The notes: generated from the letters alone by a model not told the origin. DNA of 64,000 nt from Achatina immaculata (GCA_009760885.1 CM019703.1:14552459-14616458), one strand, 5' to 3'. Counted from the stretch's first letter, positions 1-11,290 are shown. Made by a program: numbers and translations.

Positions 1-46
1 AGACCAGAGACAAGGTTAACTTCCCACCAGCAAGTGCAAAAAGCAT

Positions 47-457
47 ATGAGAAAACCTGGACACAGGATTATGCGAAGAATTGGACAGACAGCTGAGAGA
101 GAAAACCTGGAGCAAAAACTGGAAGCATTTGGTAACATCATATATCTTCACTGCCACAAAGAGTTTGGAGCCAAACAGGCAAGAAGAGAAAAAGTAACAC
201 CAAGAAAGTCCAGAAGACAGAGGAAAATAGAAGCAATAAGACAGCAGAAGAGCCATGCCCGGAAAATGTTCAAGAAGGCACATGAAGCAGAAAAAGAAAG
301 ACTAAGACAAATTTGGCAGCATCTAAAATCCCAGCACGATGCCATTTGCAGAGATGAAAGACTATGTAAAAGGAAGAGGGAAACCAGATATGTAAGAGAG
401 AAGTTCTACAGAGATCCCTTCGGGTTTGCCAAAATCAGCCAAAATCAGGTACGCTGA
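47..457 (+). pseudogene. Pre-RT basic region of the R2/NeSL-like element
   Basis: This frame of about 136 codons is very basic and helical, rich in Lys, Arg, Glu and Gln, with runs such as RKSRRQRKIEAIRQQ. It corresponds to the segment between the N-terminal nucleic-acid-binding domain and RT in this type of retroelement. The copy at 7363-7831 has the same peptide from ENLEQKLEAFGN onward, but there the upstream frame is open and continuous. Here the first 20 or so codons are in a different frame, so an indel lies near base 110. The segment ends at a stop before the RT fingers resume at 535. It is non-functional as it stands. No zinc fingers are visible upstream because the window starts inside the element. 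Confidence 0.7.
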
Positions 458-534
458 AAGCAAGTATGGAGATGCTCGAGGACCATCTGAGCAAGACATA
501 CTCTGATAAAAATCAGCATACACCTCTCGAGTAG

Positions 535-1880
535 ATGAAAGGTCTAGTGTGGCACTGTGCACCAGACAGCAAATTTAAATGCAGCCCATCAACCTTACAA
601 GAAGTAGAGAGCATAGCAGGGAAAGCTAAAGGCAAGTCAGCACCAGGCCCAAATGGCGCCCCTTACATACTATACAAAAGATGCCCCGAAGTACTAAAGA
701 ACCTCCATAAACTCCTAAGAACAGCATGGACCAAGGGACTCATAAGTAAAGAATAGAAAAAAAGGCTAACGGAGTATATATCCCAAAGGAGCAGAATTCT
801 ACGGAAATCAACCAGTTCAGACCGATCTAACTTCTGAATGTGGAAGGAAAGATATTCTTCTCCATGATGGCAAGGAGACTAACAACATACTTCCTAGATA
901 ATGGTTACGTTGATATATCCGTGCAGAAGGGAGGAATTCCAGGTTCCCCAGGATGTCTCGGCCATGCATCAATGATTTGGGAAGCTATTCAACAGGCAAG
1001 ATCTGGAAAGCAAGATCTACAGGTAATATGGTCTGACCTAGCCAGTGCGTATGGCTCAGTACCACACCAGATGATATGGCTAGCACTAAACATGTATCAT
1101 GTGCCAAAAGAAATCACGAAGATGCTGAAAATGTACTTCACAGCGTTCCTCGTGAGATTTGGAACATCAGGATATATTACAAGATGGATTGAGCTCCAGG
1201 TAGGAATTGCAATGGGCTGTACAATATCTCCCATAATGTTCGTACTAGCCATGCAAGTAATCCTGAAAGTAGCAGAAGGAGCAGCCGAAGGTCCAAGGTT
1301 CAGAAATGGATGTCAGATGCCACCACTAAAAGTGTTCATGGATGACACAACTAATAACAACCAGTGAAGCACATGCACGAAAGATATTAGAGCGTTTGGA
1401 TAACCTTATCGTATGGTGCCTCATGAGTTTCAAGCCAAAGAAGTCAAGAAGACTGTCATCCAGAAAAGGGAAGGTGATAGAAAGATCGTACACAGTGGCA
1501 GATCAAATAATCCCAACTGTAAGCGAAGAGCTGTCGCCTTGGCCTTGGCAGAGTATATGATGCTTCCATGAAAGACTCAAACGCGGTGAAGCAGGTCATA
1601 GAAGAGGCACAGAATGGACTGAACATCATAGACAAAAGCAAGCTACTGGGGAAGTTCAAAATATGGTGCCCCCAGTTCATGTTGATTCCAAAATTGATGT
1701 GGCCACTACTCATTTACGAAGTAAGTACCAGCACAGTAGAGGCAGTCGAAAGAAAGATAAATAAATCCATAACAAAGTGGCTGGGAGTACCACCAGGATT
1801 AACTGATGTAGCACTGTACTGCAAAGAAGAGCAAAACTGCAGCTACCATTCAAATCTGTGGTCGCAGAATACAAGATAAG
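535..1880 (+). pseudogene. Reverse transcriptase domain of the R2/NeSL-like element, frameshifted
   Basis: RT motifs can be followed through several frames. At 535-756 lies the fingers segment with KSAPGPNGAPYILYK. At 840-1350 are the template-grip motif QKGGIPGSPGC, motif A (SDLASAYGS, with its catalytic Asp), motif B (GIAMGCTISPIMF) and motif C (FMDDTT, the YXDD-like catalytic box). After FMDDTT the frame shifts near 1350 and the thumb continues with SEAHARKILERLDNL. A second shift near 1550 leads to the connection region ending about 1880. An enzyme of this type would copy its RNA by target-primed reverse transcription. The two frameshifts and the gap at 757-839 make this copy inactive. 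RT identification is near certain; the clade is inferred from the C-terminal domains. Confidence 0.85.
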
Positions 1881-2285
1881 AAAGACAAGGCTTGCAATGA
1901 TGCTATAAGAATCTACAGATCCAGTGGTACGAGAAGTGCAGCTAATACTTAAAACTGGACGAAAATGGAAAGTAAGTGAAGAGGTGACCGCAGCCAGGGA
2001 AACAGGAGCTGAAAGAAGTAATAGGATACACCCAGATCAACAGAAGGGGATCTGGTCATGGTGAAATCAAACGGTGGTCAAAGGTCTCATTTAAGGAAAG
2101 AAGGGATATGATCATGAGCGAAGTAAGGAATTCAGAGGATGGTAAGCGGATCCAGAAGGCAGTCCAAAAGGCACAGCAAGGTCAATGGACAATATGGGAG
2201 TAAGTTCTGCAGAAATCACTAACATGGAATGACATCTGGAAAATGGCACCCCTGAGACAGCTTCATCATCAGAGCTACTTATGAC
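1881..2285 (+). pseudogene. Decayed linker between RT and zinc finger
   Basis: No frame stays open for more than a few dozen codons, and there are stops and frameshifts throughout. Position and strand place it between the RT thumb and the CCHC finger of the same element. Short basic peptides such as GHGEIKRWSKVSFKE fit a polymerase linker, but no motif is diagnostic. Confidence 0.45.
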
Positions 2286-2289
2286 CTTC

Positions 2290-2993
2290 TGCCTACAGGC
2301 TCCAAACTATACAAATGGGGTTTATCAGAAGACACAAAGTGCCCTCTCTGCAACGAAAGGCAAAAATTGGAACATGTGCTGTTAGCTTGCAGAGTATCAT
2401 TAGTTCAAGGACGCTACACCTGGCGGCACAACAGAGTGCTGCAGGAACTAGTAGCCATTGTAGACAGGGCAGAAGATAAAGCAAATAACAGCAAAAGAGT
2501 TGAGGTCCCACCTAAATACTTCATAGGCGCTGGTACGACATCGAATATTGAAATCAGGGACATTCCTTTACCATCACTGCTAGATGGTGGAAATGATTGG
2601 GATGTGACAGCGGACCTACCAGGAAGAAGAGAATACCCGACTCCTATCAAGAACACATGAATGCGACCGGACACTGTAGTGTACTCCGTAAAAAAACAGG
2701 AACTAATAATGATCGAGCTTACGGTTTCGTAAGAAACAAGAATAGAGGAACAACATCTATTTAAATGTGAGAAGTACAATGACCTGGTCAAGCAACTGAG
2801 GCAGGGGGCAGGAGTCAGAGCAAAAGTTATAGCTGTAGAAGTGGGAGCAAGAGGATTCGTAGCAACATCAGCATACGACCTATGTAAGCAACTGAGCATA
2901 AAGAGACAAGCAAGAGCAAGGGCACTGAAATGCCTTTCAGAAACAGCAGAAAAGGCCTCATGCTGGTTGTGGAGTATGCGAAACAAGCACTGA
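2290..2993 (+). pseudogene. CCHC zinc finger and restriction-like endonuclease of the R2/NeSL-like element
   Basis: The frame ending at 2660 reads KCPLCNERQKLEHVLLAC, a C-X2-C-X7-H-X4-C finger in the place expected for R2-type elements. It continues to DWDVTADLPGRREYPTPIKNT and a stop. In the next frame the sequence resumes with RPD, then 14 residues, then E within ELTVS. This is the R/K-PD-X12-14-(D/E) signature of the restriction-like endonuclease. After a TAA at about 2730 the domain continues with KCEKYNDLVKQL, VEVGARGF and AEKASCWLW, and stops at 2991-2993. This nuclease nicks the target DNA to prime reverse transcription. One frameshift near 2660 and one nonsense codon inactivate it. 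The motif spacing makes the family assignment strong. Confidence 0.85.
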
Positions 2994-3021
2994 GAACATA
3001 AATAATTTCGTTTGTCACAAC

Positions 3022-3112
3022 CAATACCAGTCCTCCGTAGCTAAATCGCTAAAGACGCACTTCAAGGTGCAATGCCAACTGGAAGATCATGGGTTCAATC
3101 CTGGGACAAAAA
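3022..3112 (+). repeat. tRNA-like segment with A and B boxes, ending in poly-A
   Basis: After the endonuclease stop there is an A-box-like stretch (TAGCTAAATCGC) and, about 55 bases later, a good B box (GGTTCAATCC), followed by a run of A. The stems of a real tRNA do not close, so this is a tRNA-derived SINE head or a tRNA-like 3' UTR structure. The internally deleted copy at 7.4-8.0 kb lacks it, so it cannot be tied to the element itself. Confidence 0.5.
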
Positions 3113-3570
3113 AAAAAAGCAACAACTCACAAGACCTCCGGGAGTCATGACCCAGAGGTGCCCACCCCTCTTAGATTGTCAGGAGTTTAATAGGGCCGAA
3201 ACACTTGTCTGGGGGGGGGGGGGGTATTTCCTCTGATGATCTGAAGGAGTTGTGTTGTTGGTCTGCTCTCTGCAGTAGAGTTTCAGGCATACGCTAAAAC
3301 CGGTCTGCTAATCCAAAAATCCCTGTCCTACCATTGGTTCGTTATATATTTCATCCACCCATTCATAATCTTGGACGGCGATTGACTAAGCAATCACCGC
3401 CCATTACACTCTTGCAGAGTAGCAACAGATTCTCTCCACCTCTCACGGTTTGCGGCCAGCTTTTGTACTTGTACTGTGTCCAGCTGTGCTGCATGCCACC
3501 CCATTTCTGATTCTCAGTTCTCCATCAGGTAGTCTTGGGTCGCATTATACATTACTCAGTATACTCAGTA

Positions 3571-5302
3571 TATAGTACCCAGACAGATGTAGTCAGTACC
3601 CTATATATTACTCTGTCTATAGTACCAGGCAGATGTAGTCAGTACCCTATATATTACTCTGTCTATAGTACCAGGCAGATGTAGTCAGTACCCTATATAT
3701 TACTCTGTCTATAGTACCAGGCAGATGTAGTCAGTACCCTATATATTACTCTGTCTATAGTACCAGGCAGATGTAGTCAGTACCCTATATATTACTCTGT
3801 CTATAGTACCAGGCAGATGTAGTCAGTACCCTATATATTACTCTGTCTATAGTACCAGGCAGATGTAGTCAGTACCCTATATATTACTCTGTCTATAGTA
3901 CCAGGCAGATGTAGTCAGTACCCTATATATTACTCTGTCTATAGTACCAGGCAGATGTAGTCAGTACCCTATATTACTCTGTCTATAGTACCAGGCAGAT
4001 GTAGTCAGTACCCTATATTACTCTGTCTATAGTACCAGGCAGATGTAGTCAGTACCCTATATATTACTCTGTCTATAGTACCAGGCAGATGTAGTCAGTA
4101 CCCTATATATTACTCTGTCTATAGTACCAGGCAGATGTAGTCAGTACCCTATATATTACTCGGTCTATAGTACCAGGCAGATGTAGTCAGTACCCTATAT
4201 ATTACTCGGTCTATAGTACCAGGCAGATGTAGTCAGTACCCTATATATTACTCGGTCTATAGTACCAGGCAGATGTAGTCAGTACCCTATATATACTCTG
4301 TCTATAGTACCAGGCAGATGTAGTCAGTACCCTATATATTACTCTGTCTATAGTACCAGGCAGATGTAGTCAGTACCCTATATATTACTCTGTCTATAGT
4401 ACCAGGCAGATGTAGTCAGTACCCTATATATTACTCTGTCTATAGTACCAGGCAGATGTAGTCAGTACCCTATATATTACTCTGTCTATAGTACCAGGCA
4501 GATGTAGTCAGTATCCTATATATTACTCTGTCTATAGTACCAGGCAGATGTAGTCAGTATCCTATATATTACTCTGTCTATAGTACCAGGCAGATGTAGT
4601 CAGTATCCTATATATTACTCTGTCTATAGTACCAGGCAGATGTAGTCAGTATCCTATATATTACTCTGTCTATAGTACCAGGCAGATGTAGTCAGTAACC
4701 TATATATTACTCGGTCTATAGTACCAGGCAGATGTAGTCAGTATCCTATATATTACTCGGTCTATAGTACCAGGCAGATGTAGTCAGTATCCTATATATT
4801 ACTCGGTCTATAGTACCAGGCAGATGTAGTCAGTATCCTATATATTACTCGGTCTACAGTACCAGGCAGATGTAGTCAGTATCCTATATATTACTCGGTC
4901 TACAGTACCAGGCAGATGTAGTCAGTATCCTATATATTACTCGGTCTACAGTACCAGGCAGATGTAGTCAGTATCCTATATATTACTCGGTCTACAGTAC
5001 CAGGCAGATGTAGTCAGTACCTATATATTACTCGGTCTACAGTACCAGGCAGATGTAGTCAGTATCCTATATATTACTCGGTCTACAGTACCAGGCAGAT
5101 GTAGTCAGTATCCTATATATTACTCGGTCTACAGTACCAGGCAGATGTAGCCAGTATCCTATATATTACTGTCTATAGTACAAGACAGTCAGATGTAATC
5201 AGTACTCTATATATTACTGTCTATAGTACAAGACAGTCAGATGTAATCAGTACTCTATATATTACTGTCTATAGTACCCAGACAGTCAGATGTAGTCAGT
5301 AG
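3571..5302. repeat. 46-bp satellite array, about 37 copies
   Basis: The units share the core CTATAGTACCAGGCAGATG and repeat exactly every 46 bases (for example 3617, 3663, 3709). Variants are clustered. CTCTGTC units give way to CTCGGTC units near 4155 and 4700-5130. AGTACCC changes to AGTATCC after about 4510. CTATAG changes to CTACAG after about 4850. The last three units (5165-5300) are longer, with a GACAGTCAGATG form. A few units are 2 bases shorter (near 3970-4020 and 4290). Confidence 0.97.
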
Positions 5303-5466
5303 ACTATCTGCTGACCAAAATTCACTGTTTTAAATGCTTTTTAGAACACAATATTTGCCTATTCTAAAATCTATTCTCAAAATGCCATCCTGTGTCTGGG
5401 ACTTGAGCAACAACGACTTAACCTCAGTTTCCATAGTCTCTATCTGAGCAGATATTTCTACAAAGC

Positions 5467-5511
<45 letters not shown>

Positions 5512-6745
5512 ATTTTTCACAGGTCATTGAACCTAAGCCAGTACCTCTATAGAACTGAAAGAGAATACCAACAGAAACCTGACCTGACGTGCGCCCAGAG
5601 GTCCAAGCGTTTAATAGTTTCTCCACCAACATCCCCTTTTCAGGCGCTCAGGCCATGGTCATCAGGCCAGGTCATGAGAGGCACGTGCGGGCCGCCAAAA
5701 CAGCAGGTCCTACTGAAGCATGGCAGCCGCCATTCACAGAGACGGAGAAGTCCACATAAAAGCCGGCAATTATAGCAGGAAAACGGCAAGCCATCAACGA
5801 CGGCTTTGTTTTTCCTCCTTCCGTTTCTTCTGCTATCCGCCAGAACTACACCCGAAACCCGAAGTGTCCAGTTTTAAGACCATCTGCCCGTCCCAGGTCA
5901 TAATTCCCTTTAAGCACAGGCACTAAATATAGAACATCAGTAACGACAAATGGGGCAGTGTTGGGGGCATAAACGATTTTTTTTTTAAGGTGGAGACTTC
6001 AATTTTCATTCTTCGGACCTTCTAAAATTATGGCCCATAATGGTGAAAGAAAGATGAAAAACGACGGCTGCACGGATACAATGTGAGATGACTTAGACGG
6101 GGGGCTGATGTCCTGTCGAGAATAAGGTGCTCGCTTCTGAGCAGATGTCGATGCCAGCACAGGACGTGCGCTCGACGCTGCTTTCATAAAAGGCATATTT
6201 GCTGGAAACCATATCAGAACTCAAGCCTGCCGGTGGACAGAACTGATTTCCTATATTTTCTGAGAACATAAATTCTGACACTCTCTGACAAACTGGAAGA
6301 AAAGTTAAGAAAATAATTAAATCTCGGTAGAACTATCGTACAAAACATCATACCTACTTTGCGCGTGAAATATACTCCAGACGATCTGAGAAAAAGAAAT
6401 GGAAAAGTTCTCAAAGACGCCGGAGAACAATAGAACTAGTTACAAAATCTGAAATCATGAGGGGGAAAAAAAAAGACTCGGTTGTCTTTGGACGTTTCAT
6501 AAGAAGACAGAAGTTGGAGAATTCACTGGGAAATAAGAAACTGGCCAAATGGCACCCGAAAAGAAAGGCAGACAGCACAAAAGTGAGAAGCAAGATCGCC
6601 AACGACTGTCGCTATATAAATAACTGAAAGACTGGACACTCAATACTGAAATATATGGCTGTAAGATACTTCAGAAGTCCACTGAAAAAAAAATGACAAC
6701 ATACAATCATATGTACATGAAGCAGTCGCCGCATTTGCATGTGCA
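5303..6745. other. Unique sequence with a (GA)n tract
   Basis: A GA dinucleotide run lies at about 5469-5508. Short open frames occur (for example 5527-5775), but none has a recognisable domain. The segment 6626-6712 resembles pieces at 8023-8085 and 8366-8400 and is part of an unclassified dispersed repeat. No gene was identified. Confidence 0.6.
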
Positions 6746-6747
6746 CT

Positions 6748-6852
6748 CTTCCTTCCTTCCTTCCCTCCTTCCCTCCCTCCCTCCTTCCTTTCTTTCTTTC
6801 TTTCTTCCTTCCTTCCTTTCTTTCTTTCTTCCTTCCTTTCTTTCTTTCTTTA
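6748..6852. repeat. (TTCC)n/(TTTC)n microsatellite
   Basis: An uninterrupted pyrimidine tract of TTCC, CCTCC and TTTC units. It opens all three frames on both strands, which explains the Leu/Pro/Ser-rich and Lys/Glu/Arg-rich frames across it. These are not genes. Confidence 0.97.
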
Positions 6853-6856
6853 ATCT

Positions 6857-7170
6857 CCCTGGAGCTGCGAGCTGGTATTCTCTGCAGTAACTGTGGTGAA
6901 ACTGTTGAGGCATCGTGCGGATTATGCTGACTATTTTTTTCTGTCCCAGAGTGGACCTAAAGAAGCAGGTGGTGTGCAATGTCTCTTTCGACTCCACCAC
7001 CTTGGGAGGGGGGGGTCTATGCCGGTCCTTGTCCCGTTAGCCACACTAGGCCTCTTACTGGGGCTACCAACGGGGAGGTGGGACAGGGTCTTGGTCCGCC
7101 ACGGTTCGCCAGACCTGACGTTAGCATGTCAGTTAAGGGTCGCTGAATCCCAAAACTGACAGCGTCTCCA
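6857..7170 (-). mobile_element. SINE-C copy
   Basis: Member of a dispersed family of about 300 bp also seen at 39485-39590, 44512-44825, 49140-49530, 52331-54090 (split) and 59015-59340. The plus-strand sequence runs from CTGGAGCTGCGAG to the GTCAGTTAAGGGTCGCTGA block. On the minus strand the latter is the head. In the 59-kb copy the head contains TGGCTAAGCGG, a good Pol III A box, so I infer a tRNA-derived SINE on the minus strand. Confidence 0.7.
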
Positions 7171-7362
7171 CCCCGTGACAACTGCGAGAGAGCTAGGCTG
7201 CCGAAAGTTCCTTAGTCTCTAGACGAGATTCCAAGCTGTAAAAAAAGCTTCAGCAACAACCGCCTCAGAGCTGTCTCGTGTGAGTCAATGAAGATACACT
7301 CACTGGTCCTAGGACCGTACACTTCGGTGGTCGAGGCCAGGATTTTTTAAAAATGGCTGAAT

Positions 7363-7831
7363 CCCATACCATCAAACTAAACCAGACGCACATGAACTAT
7401 CGTCAGATAAGACATTAGAAGATCTCTGTCAGGATATAATCCACAGTACAGAGAATATTCAGGTTGAGTCAGGCAGCGGGGAGGCAATGCAGCCATCCGA
7501 CGAGACCAGAGACAAGGTTAACTTTCCACCAGCAAGTGCAAAAAGCATATGGGAAAACCTAGACGCAGGATTATGCAAAGAACTGGACAAACAGCTAAGA
7601 GGAAAAAACCTGGAGCAAAAGCTGGAAGCATTTGGTAACATCATATATCTTCACTGTCACAAAGAGTTTGGAACCAAACAGGCAAAAAGAGAAAAAGTGA
7701 CACCAAGAAAGTCCAGAAGACAGAGGAAAATAGAAGCAATAAGACAGCAGAAAAACCATGCCCGGAAAATGTTCAAGAAGGCACATGAATCAGAAAAAAG
7801 CAACAACTCACAAGACCTCCGGGAGTCATGA
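7363..7831 (+). pseudogene. N-terminal ORF remnant of copy 2, ending in 3' UTR sequence
   Basis: An open frame runs from just after a TGA at about 7360 to a TGA at 7829-7831. If translation starts at the Met at 7487 the product is 114 residues. Without that start the frame extends about 42 residues upstream through an acidic stretch (LEDLCQDIIHSTENIQ). The middle is the same basic helical region as at 47-457 but without the frameshift seen there. The last residues (SNNSQDLRES) come from 3' UTR sequence brought in by the internal deletion. It lacks RT and nuclease and cannot act alone. Whether it is ever translated is unknown. Confidence 0.6.
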
Positions 7832-7975
7832 CCCAGAGGGACCCACCCCCCCCCCCCTTTAGAGTGTCAGGAGTTTAAAGGGCCGAAACACTTGTCCGAG
7901 GTGGGGTACTTCCTCTGACGATCTGAAGGAGTTGTGTTGTTGTTCCGCTCTCTACGGTAGAGAGTTTCCTGCATA
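7363..7975 (+). mobile_element. Internally deleted copy 2 of the R2/NeSL-like element
   Basis: The 5' part matches copy 1 (7500-7795 against 1-298). The 3' part (7800-7975) matches copy 1 at about 3118-3295. The RT, zinc finger, endonuclease and tRNA-like segment between them (about 2.8 kb) are missing. At the join both parents contain AAAAAG, and only one such run remains. The 3' end shows the shared GGAGTTGTGTTGTTG block. The true 5' edge could lie upstream of 7363. Confidence 0.8.
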
Positions 7976-10779
7976 TATAAAGAAAAACATCCGTCTGCGC
8001 ATCATATATAACTGTATTTTCCTTTGGAAGTCCACTGAAAAACAAACCCGCCCAAAAAAACTGACAACACACAATCAGGCGTTATTGAAGAGCACGCACA
8101 ACGGCATCGATATTTGTGCAAAGTAAATGCTGAAACAGATGACAAATTCTTTAAAAAATAAAATAAAATAAAACACAAGCAACTGTGCAATTTAGAAAAG
8201 ACTTAATAACAAGCGGTTGAAGCCACGCCGGCAGTAAAGGATGAAGCGGCCTTCTGCAGCCAGTAAGGACCGAAAACCACGATCCAACTATCCCACCTTC
8301 CAAAACGGCCAGGTCTCCTGAGATGGATAACCACCAAGTCTGACTTGCACACACAACTATTCTACGGAGTTGGGGACTCTCAATACTGAAATATATGACT
8401 GCACGCTACCTCGGAACCCTACACTCTGATGGACTCATGAATGGGCCACAAAGGACGGTCGCATTCAGCATTAATCCTAAAGGATCTCTTGCGCGAAGAA
8501 TTATTTTTTATAGTCTTGAATTTAAATACGTTATATGTATGTATATCTACCATGTATTCCAGACGTCTTGGAATGATATCTTCATGTGAAACATTGGCGC
8601 CGACAGTAAATGAATACTGTTACCCCCTTGTTTTCCCAACAAATGTTACCTTTCCTCCCGCTCTATTGAGCTGTTCTGCAAACACTGTAGCTTATTACAG
8701 TTTGTTTGCAGAAGTGGATTGTCTATTATTCTGTGTTGTTGTCTGGACAGAGTCGCAAAGGGAGCCAATGATTTCAAGATAAACCTCACAATAGAACATG
8801 TTTCTATGCGCTTACGAAATACGATGTGCGGTATTCAGAAATACTGTCTGCAAGAAGCGTTATAGCACCAGTCCCCGCAGTCAATGCCTGGTTATATGAT
8901 ATTTATGCAAAGCTGCAGTCTGTACGTAGGCCTGCATATACATATGACAAAGGAGACGCTTTAGACTGGTGAAGAAAAAAAAATGTTACATGATAAATAG
9001 TTTAAGGAAAATTTACACCGAAGAATTCTTAAACATCTTACTAGCTATTCGTGGCGGCTGTGGAAATAAAAGTGGAAGTAAAAGGCTTCAACGGTCTTTG
9101 GGAGCTGTATACAACAATAACACGTCTAACATGACACAACGTCTCACACAGGCGCTCTTTGTATGTGACCTCTCAAAATTCCATTGCCACTTTTTGTTAC
9201 TCAATCATGCTTCTTCAGAAATCTTCAGTTTTCGGGCATTTTCTATCAGTTCCCATTTACTCGTATTTATTTCATTCAAGCTCAATACTTCGCAGTTAAT
9301 CAAGCACTATGCACATTATCTCTGCTCACAAAGGCTAGGTAAAATAATCGTCCAATGCAAGTGATCAAATACTGAGGGTGAACATACCTTCGGGAATCAA
9401 GGGCTCATTTTAACAATCTCAACCAACTGCTGCAAATCAATCTGCACTATTCTGCTCAGTCCACAAACACTTTTGTACTTCCTTTTTTTTTTCAAATGAT
9501 ATCCCAGGATAATACACTGTGACCACTATCTCTGTTAATTCGGCTCCTTTAGAAATCTCATGACATATCTTACATTTTATCTTACAGATACACAAGCCCA
9601 AATGCATGAACAAAAAAGGTGGCCCAGAATCCGCTATATAAAGCTCTTCAAACTCTTGAATACATTCTGCAATTTCTAACGAGAATTAAGATAACAAATT
9701 CTGCCTCCAGGAAAAAGACCGTGAGTAGAAAGCTGTGATGCTGGTCTGAAGAACTCCAGGTGGTAAGCGATATCTTGTGTACATGGCTCAGCATATGAAA
9801 CCGAACGCAGAAGAAAAGTAACTTATGGACATGGACCAGTACTCCTTCAAATAATTTCATACTGCGTTTTCACCGAGTCTTCTTCCTCCATATACAGATT
9901 GTTTCTGATCTACTGTCGGATCTATATAATTATAAAACTGATGTTCTTAGATTTTCAAGACGTGAGGAATACTTTGTCATGCATGCATCACTTCGTCTGA
10001 GGTGGAGGGAGGGAGGGAGAGTGGACGATGGATTACTGCAATCATTACTTCCCGGTAAGTTAACATAAGCAGTGCACTTCTCAACAAGCTCCACCAGGAT
10101 GGTATGGGTGTACTGTCAGTACAGCAGGATGATGACAGAATGAGAACATCTATTTTACAACTATCCCGTGACTCGGACACACGGAACGATTACTATTTCC
10201 GCTGACGGCGAAGGATACTGATAATCATGATACTCTTTCTACATCTGAGAAGGATATCTATTTTCCTACATTTGTTTTGTTTTGTTTTGTCGCCTAAAGC
10301 GCCAAACCACAGAAACAACTAATAAGCAACACAACTGACGCAATTCACGGACAGCAAATGACTGATGTGCCAATACCACCCAGGGTAACTGAACTCCCAG
10401 GAATGGGAAATGGGTACTGGGGGTATTCCTAATTATCTCAAGCCGGAAGCCCACACGGACGCCGCTGGTGCGAACAAAAGGTGATATCGTACTCAGTGCC
10501 CTCGATAAAGCTCATCAAGTGCTCTGAGATCTTCAACAGGTTTCCGCGGATTCTCCATCTCCTGCAGGTCTCCGATGAATTCGGATCTTAACCAGATTTT
10601 TATGGTTGGGAGAGACGGTGTACCTGTTTTCTTCCCGCTCGTTAATGTCTGCATGTTATCTATCAAACCTTGCTTGTTACAAGATTTATTGCTGGAGTCG
10701 GAATCAATTTCGGATGGAGTCTGAGGATTCTGTCCAAATGTAGCACTGACATCGGAATCAGTAGATGTCTATCGTTTGT
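7976..10779. other. Mostly unique sequence, no gene recognised
   Basis: Pieces at 8023-8085 and 8366-8400 match 6626-6712. A 131-codon frame at 8969-9364 and shorter ones at 8441-8782 and 9648-9860 show no domain, no repeat support and an unremarkable composition. I regard them as chance. A (TTTTG)n run lies near 10270-10290. Confidence 0.5.
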
Positions 10780-11290
10780 GAAGTAGTCGGAACTGGACAA
10801 AGATGGTACAAAAATACAGTAGTCGGAGTTGAAGCACGAGGGTAGAAAAATAGAGAAGTCTGAGTTAAAATAGTAAAATTAACAGAGGAGTCGCAGTAAT
10901 ATAGAGGAAAATACAAAAGTCGGGGTACTGTAGTTTTAAAAAAAAAAAGGAGACTACGTTGGAGCAAGATAGTAGAAAAACAGATGAGTTGAAGCGAGAC
11001 TATGGAAAAATACGGGAGGTTGAGTAGAAGTTAGTAAAATGTATCGTTTGTAAAGGAGGCGGTGTTAGAGTCAGTAGAAATGTACCGTTTGAAAAGAAGG
11101 CGGTGTTAGAGTCAGTAGAAGTGTACCGTTTGAAAAGAAGGCGGTGTTAGAGTCAGAAGAAATGTACCGTTTGTAAAGGAGGCGGTGTTAGAGTCAGTAG
11201 AAATGTACCGTTTGTAAAGGAGGCGGTGTTAGAGTCAGTAGAAATGTACCGTTCGTGAAGGAGTCGGAGTAAGATAATATAAAACTGGGA
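10780..11290. repeat. 41-bp minisatellite with a degenerate left flank
   Basis: From about 11038 to 11265 roughly five and a half units of 41 bp share GTACCGTTTGTAAAGGAGG and GTGTTAGAGTCAGTAGAAAT. To the left, 10780-11037 holds older, diverged units recognisable by repeated AGTCGGAGT and GTAGAAAAATA words at about 40-bp spacing. Confidence 0.85.

Larger units (their letters stand above)
1..3300 (+). mobile_element. Decayed non-LTR retrotransposon with restriction-like endonuclease (copy 1)
   Basis: Fragments in one orientation give, in order, a basic pre-RT region, RT fingers and palm, a CCHC zinc finger and a PD-(D/E)XK-type endonuclease. This is the order known for clades with a C-terminal restriction-like endonuclease (CRE, NeSL, R4, Hero, R2). 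I cannot choose between these clades. The copy begins at or before base 1, so its true 5' end is not visible. The reading frame is broken many times. The 3' untranslated part (about 3110-3295) recurs at 7800-7975, which marks the shared 3' region. Confidence 0.85.

Noticed and set aside
3571..5302. CRISPR-like array
   Set aside because: Units are contiguous 46-bp tandem repeats without unique spacers and the window is clearly eukaryotic.
6693..7000. Pro/Ser/Leu- and Lys/Gly-rich frames
   Set aside because: Translation of the TTCC/TTTC microsatellite.
8969..9364. 131-codon frame
   Set aside because: No motif or hydrophobic pattern supporting a real protein; length is within chance expectation for AT-rich DNA of this size.
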